NCBI RefSeq assembly: GCF_020884755.1
Contig: NZ_BPWE01000003.1
Coordinates: forward strand, 186,001-250,000
DNA from: Bifidobacterium mizhiense
GTDB lineage: Bacteria; Actinomycetota; Actinomycetes; Actinomycetales; Bifidobacteriaceae
Reading direction: 5' to 3'
Length of the DNA: 64,000 nt
The translations under genes were made by a program, and so were the position numbers. A model generated the notes under the pieces. The model did not search any database. It saw only the letters and a program-made list of their open reading frames with translations, and was not told where the DNA came from. Positions 60,697-64,000 of the stretch are shown here, in pieces (positions within the stretch are counted from its first letter, which is position 1; every line of letters begins with the position of its first letter).

Positions 60697-61125
60697 TCAC
60701 TCGTCGCTGGGAATCAGAATTCGGTCCCCAACGCGCAGATTGGGTGAGAACATATTGTTGATCTCCATGATGCGGTCTACGTTTTTAGTGACGTCCTCGC
60801 CTTGCGGCGTGATTGAGGCCGCATAGGACCAGACATTATCGCCCGGACGAACTGTACGGGTGACGACCTCCTGTGGTCCTGGAGCGGAGCTGGCCGGACG
60901 AGCCAGCAATCCGACCCCAGTCAGGGCCAGGGCGCTCACTGCAAGGAAAACCGCGAATCTGCGCATGATGACGCTCGCAAAACCCTGCTCGGACAAACAT
61001 GCTGTTATAGCTCTACACAGACGAGCCTTGATGGACGAGAACACAGTACTGATACGGACCCGGCAGTCCGAAAGCAGGTTCGAAGGCGCTGACATGCGGG
61101 GACTGGCGCAGGAACGAACAACCAT
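60697..61125 (-). CDS. LysM membrane protein, probable SOS-induced division inhibitor
   Basis: A 142-aa protein. The ATG at 61125 has AGAGGTG directly upstream; an internal ATG at 60966 (MRRFAVFLAV) is an alternative. A cytoplasmic N-terminal stretch is followed by a membrane helix (FAVFLAVSALALTGVGLLA) and one LysM domain (VRPGDNVWSYAASITPQGEDVTK ending LRVGDRILIPSDE, given here in parts). Divergent from lexA with SOS boxes 14-43 bases ahead. Same set-up as YneA of Bacillus, ChiZ (Rv2719c) and DivS, which halt division after DNA damage. Confidence 0.85.
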   Translation of the reverse strand: MVVRSCASPRMSAPSNLLSDCRVRISTVFSSIKARLCRAITACLSEQGFASVIMRRFAVFLAVSALALTGVGLLARPASSAPGPQEVVTRTVRPGDNVWSYAASITPQGEDVTKNVDRIMEINNMFSPNLRVGDRILIPSDE

Positions 61126-61138
61126 GGCACACCTCTTT

Positions 61139-61220
61139 CGAACATTTGTTCTATCGAACAGATGTTCTCATTGTGGCACCGTAGTCGTCATTTGGCAAGA
61201 CCGATTCGAACATTTGTTTG
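61139..61220. promoter_or_regulatory. Three LexA-binding SOS boxes
   Basis: CGAACATTTGTTCT (61139-61152), CGAACAGATGTTCT (61155-61168) and CGAACATTTGTTTG (61207-61220), all close to the CGAAC-N4-GTTCG consensus of Gram-positive LexA. The first two sit next to the LysM gene, the third nearer lexA, so each promoter has its own site. Confidence 0.93.
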
Positions 61221-61276
61221 ATTTTTCACTTCAGGCAGGTTAAGCTGGGTTCAGTTTCCAAGGAAAGGAGCCATCA

Positions 61277-62092
61277 GTGAGCACCATCCCCTTTGCCGGG
61301 TCTGCGACCATGAGCTCCGCCAGCCAGTCCACTACCACTGACAACGCAACCTCTCAGGAAAAGGCCGAGACCTCAGCCAAAAACGAAGCGAAAGAAAACG
61401 CCGTCAGCTTCGAGAGCCAAAATCAAGGATCCAGGCCTGAGCTCACCGATCGCCAGGCCAGGGTGTTGGAAGCCATCAAGCGTCACCTGTCAGAGCGCGG
61501 ATTCGTGCCCTCCTACAGGGAGATCGGCAGAGACGCGGGACTGCGCAGTACTTCTTCTGTCAAGCACCAGCTTCAGGTCTTGCAGGATCTGGGTTACATT
61601 CGTCTGACTGCTAACAAGGGCCGTGCCATAGAACTGGTCCAGAACCATCCTGAGCCGACCGCAGGAACCGCCAGAATCGTTCCTTTCCCTGACACAAAGG
61701 CCGACGAGGCCATCATGCAGTCGCGAGATGTACCTCTGGTCGGCAGAATTGCCGCCGGCCAGCCCATTCTGGCCGAACAGCATGTGGACGATGTCATGCG
61801 TCTGCCGGAACGTTTGACCGGATCCGGCGAGCTCTTCATGCTTGAGGTCCATGGGGATTCCATGGTCGATGCCGCCATCTGCGACGGAGACTTTGTCGTC
61901 GTCCGCCGCCAGCAGGAGGCTGAGAACGGAGATATTGTTGCAGCCCTGTTGGACGATGGTGCTACGGTAAAGACCTTCCGACGCGAGGAGGGTCACGTTT
62001 GGTTGATTCCCCACAACCCGGCCTACTCCCCCATTGACGGCACCCACGCCGTCATCATGGGCAAGGTGGTCACCGTTCTGCGCAAGGTCTGA
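61277..62092 (+). CDS. lexA: SOS repressor LexA
   Basis: A 271-aa repressor, longer than the usual 200-240 because of about 53 Ser/Thr/Glu-rich residues before the winged HTH (LTDRQARVLEAIKRHL...VPSYREIGRDAGLRS). Self-cleavage site Ala160-Gly161 in IAAGQP, nucleophile Ser195 in GDSMVD and general base Lys232 in VKTFRR are all present. GTG start with GGAAAGGAG upstream. Confidence 0.96.
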   Translation: MSTIPFAGSATMSSASQSTTTDNATSQEKAETSAKNEAKENAVSFESQNQGSRPELTDRQARVLEAIKRHLSERGFVPSYREIGRDAGLRSTSSVKHQLQVLQDLGYIRLTANKGRAIELVQNHPEPTAGTARIVPFPDTKADEAIMQSRDVPLVGRIAAGQPILAEQHVDDVMRLPERLTGSGELFMLEVHGDSMVDAAICDGDFVVVRRQQEAENGDIVAALLDDGATVKTFRREEGHVWLIPHNPAYSPIDGTHAVIMGKVVTVLRKV

Positions 62093-62095
62093 GGG

Positions 62096-63025
62096 TTACA
62101 TATCCAAGTGTTCGCCGCTGCTGTTCCGGTGACCCTGCGGTTCTATCTGAAAGGTCGTGTGTTCGACCGAGACCGGGAAATGATCGCGCAGACAGCGTTG
62201 CATGCTGGTCAGAATACGTTCGTTTTCGACAGCCGTCGTGCCCTGACGCACTACCACATGTGCCGTCAGCTGCGGCAGACCAGTGGAAACGCTGTTGGCA
62301 TGCAGATCATGAACCTCAAGTACGCCAGGCACTCCCTCCAGGTGCCTCCTGACCTTGGCCATGTCGAGCTCCGGCGGGGTTTCCTCAAGAAGCACAGAGA
62401 CGCTGCTGGCCAGGAGCTTGATTGCGCGGGGAATCATCAGCAGAGCGATCAGAGCTCCCGCCACGGCATCGAACCCGGCCCAACCGGTGATCATCATGAC
62501 CGCAGCTGATATCAGAACCGCCACCGAACCCAAGGCATCGTTGACCACTTCGAGAAAGGCGGCACGCATGTTCAGGTTGTCCTTATGCCCGGAGGCCAGG
62601 ACCAGGATGGACCCTACATTGGCAGCCAGGCCCAAAATGCCGAAGAAGAGCAGCAACCCCTGCTGATGGACCTGATCCCGCCCAGGTGACCAGAGTCGCA
62701 AGACGGCCTCCACAATGGCGTAGATGCCCACAGCCAGCAGAACCAGGGCACCGCCAGCCGCCGTGATGACCTCCAGACGGGACCAGCCCCAGGTACGTCG
62801 GTTCGTGGGGCGACGCTCCATCAACACGGCAGTGACCGTGGAGGCGATCAGCACAGCCATGTCCGTCATCATGTGCCCGGCATCGACCAACAGAGCCAGG
62901 CTACGGGTGACCACGGCGCCGACAACTTCAGCCACGAAGACCGATCCCGTCAGCGCCAGGGTCATCAGCAACTGTCGACGATGGGCGGATCCGCCACCCT
63001 GGACACCACCTTCATGAGCACTCAT
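62096..63025 (-). CDS. Cation diffusion facilitator (CzcD/ZitB type)
   Basis: A 309-aa efflux protein with six membrane helices and a C-terminal cytoplasmic metal domain (VPGVLEVHDLHANSVSTGLPQLTAHVVV). Helix 2 has the metal site DAGHMMTD. In helix 5, where zinc exporters usually read HxxxD, this protein has LEVVNDALGS, with Glu in place of His. Likely exports zinc or a related divalent ion; the change may shift preference. Convergent with lexA, three bases apart. Confidence 0.88.
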   Translation of the reverse strand: MSAHEGGVQGGGSAHRRQLLMTLALTGSVFVAEVVGAVVTRSLALLVDAGHMMTDMAVLIASTVTAVLMERRPTNRRTWGWSRLEVITAAGGALVLLAVGIYAIVEAVLRLWSPGRDQVHQQGLLLFFGILGLAANVGSILVLASGHKDNLNMRAAFLEVVNDALGSVAVLISAAVMMITGWAGFDAVAGALIALLMIPRAIKLLASSVSVLLEETPPELDMAKVRRHLEGVPGVLEVHDLHANSVSTGLPQLTAHVVVRQGTTAVENERILTSMQRCLRDHFPVSVEHTTFQIEPQGHRNSSGEHLDM

Positions 63026-63096
63026 GCATACCCCGATTCATCAGTCACCAAAGTATGTCACCAGGGGTCATAAGGCAAGAGTCTTCTGAGAAATAC

Positions 63097-64000
<904 letters not shown>

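Overview
The window reads as chromosomal DNA of a high-GC actinobacterium, most likely a Bifidobacterium. The evidence is the division and cell-wall (dcw) block without ftsZ or ftsA, the HelD–NrdR–LysM–LexA block next to it, a lactate dehydrogenase, a tmRNA with the tag AKSNRTEFALAA, and dense carbohydrate cassettes run by ROK and LacI regulators. The species is not resolved. The malolactic locus and the plant or glycoprotein glycan genes would suit an insect-gut or plant-fed niche, but that is inference.

Layout. 1-2450: start of folC (minus, runs off the window), an M24B Xaa-Pro aminopeptidase and a Nudix hydrolase. 2490-9750: a xylose/multiple-monosaccharide cassette (ROK regulator, permease, ATPase, sugar-binding lipoprotein, divergent xylulokinase); the lipoprotein gene carries a run of 15 G. 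9770-14283: a large GH2 beta-galactosidase and its LacI regulator. 14523-22240: a probable N-glycan/mannoside cassette (GH5-like enzyme, two permeases, binding protein, GH38 alpha-mannosidase) behind a promoter with a LacI-type operator. 22385-28789: xylose isomerase, a second GH2 enzyme, a second ROK regulator overlapping a fructokinase gene. 28892-34950: a malolactic-type locus (DASS dicarboxylate carrier, malolactic enzyme, LysR regulator), with the LysR gene split by a complete IS3-family element flanked by a 3-bp target duplication. 35064-35459: tmRNA.

35460-41000 is an AT-rich accessory stretch just downstream of tmRNA. It holds a 50-aa ORF plus GNAT pair, an orphan FtsX-type permease and an unrecognised 541-aa membrane protein. 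Next comes a guanidine-III riboswitch in front of a SugE/Gdx-type exporter, then a GNAT and dtd. 42893-57493 is the dcw operon on the minus strand, mraZ to ftsQ, with three MraZ boxes at its head and a MurE-like gene that has lost its ATP-binding and ligase parts. 57675-64000: HelD, NrdR, a LysM membrane protein and LexA with three SOS boxes between the last two, a cation efflux protein, and the 3' part of ldh.

How the parts fit: the accessory cassettes bring in and break down pentoses, galactosides and probably N-glycan mannosides, feeding xylulose and fructose kinases. The malolactic genes would take up malate and decarboxylate it to lactate, helping pH balance. The strongest observations beyond plain annotation are the guanidine-III aptamer whose 5' edge can pair with the ribosome-binding region of the exporter gene, the poly-G tract where a shift of one base either way gives an immediate stop, and the clean IS insertion in the malolactic regulator.
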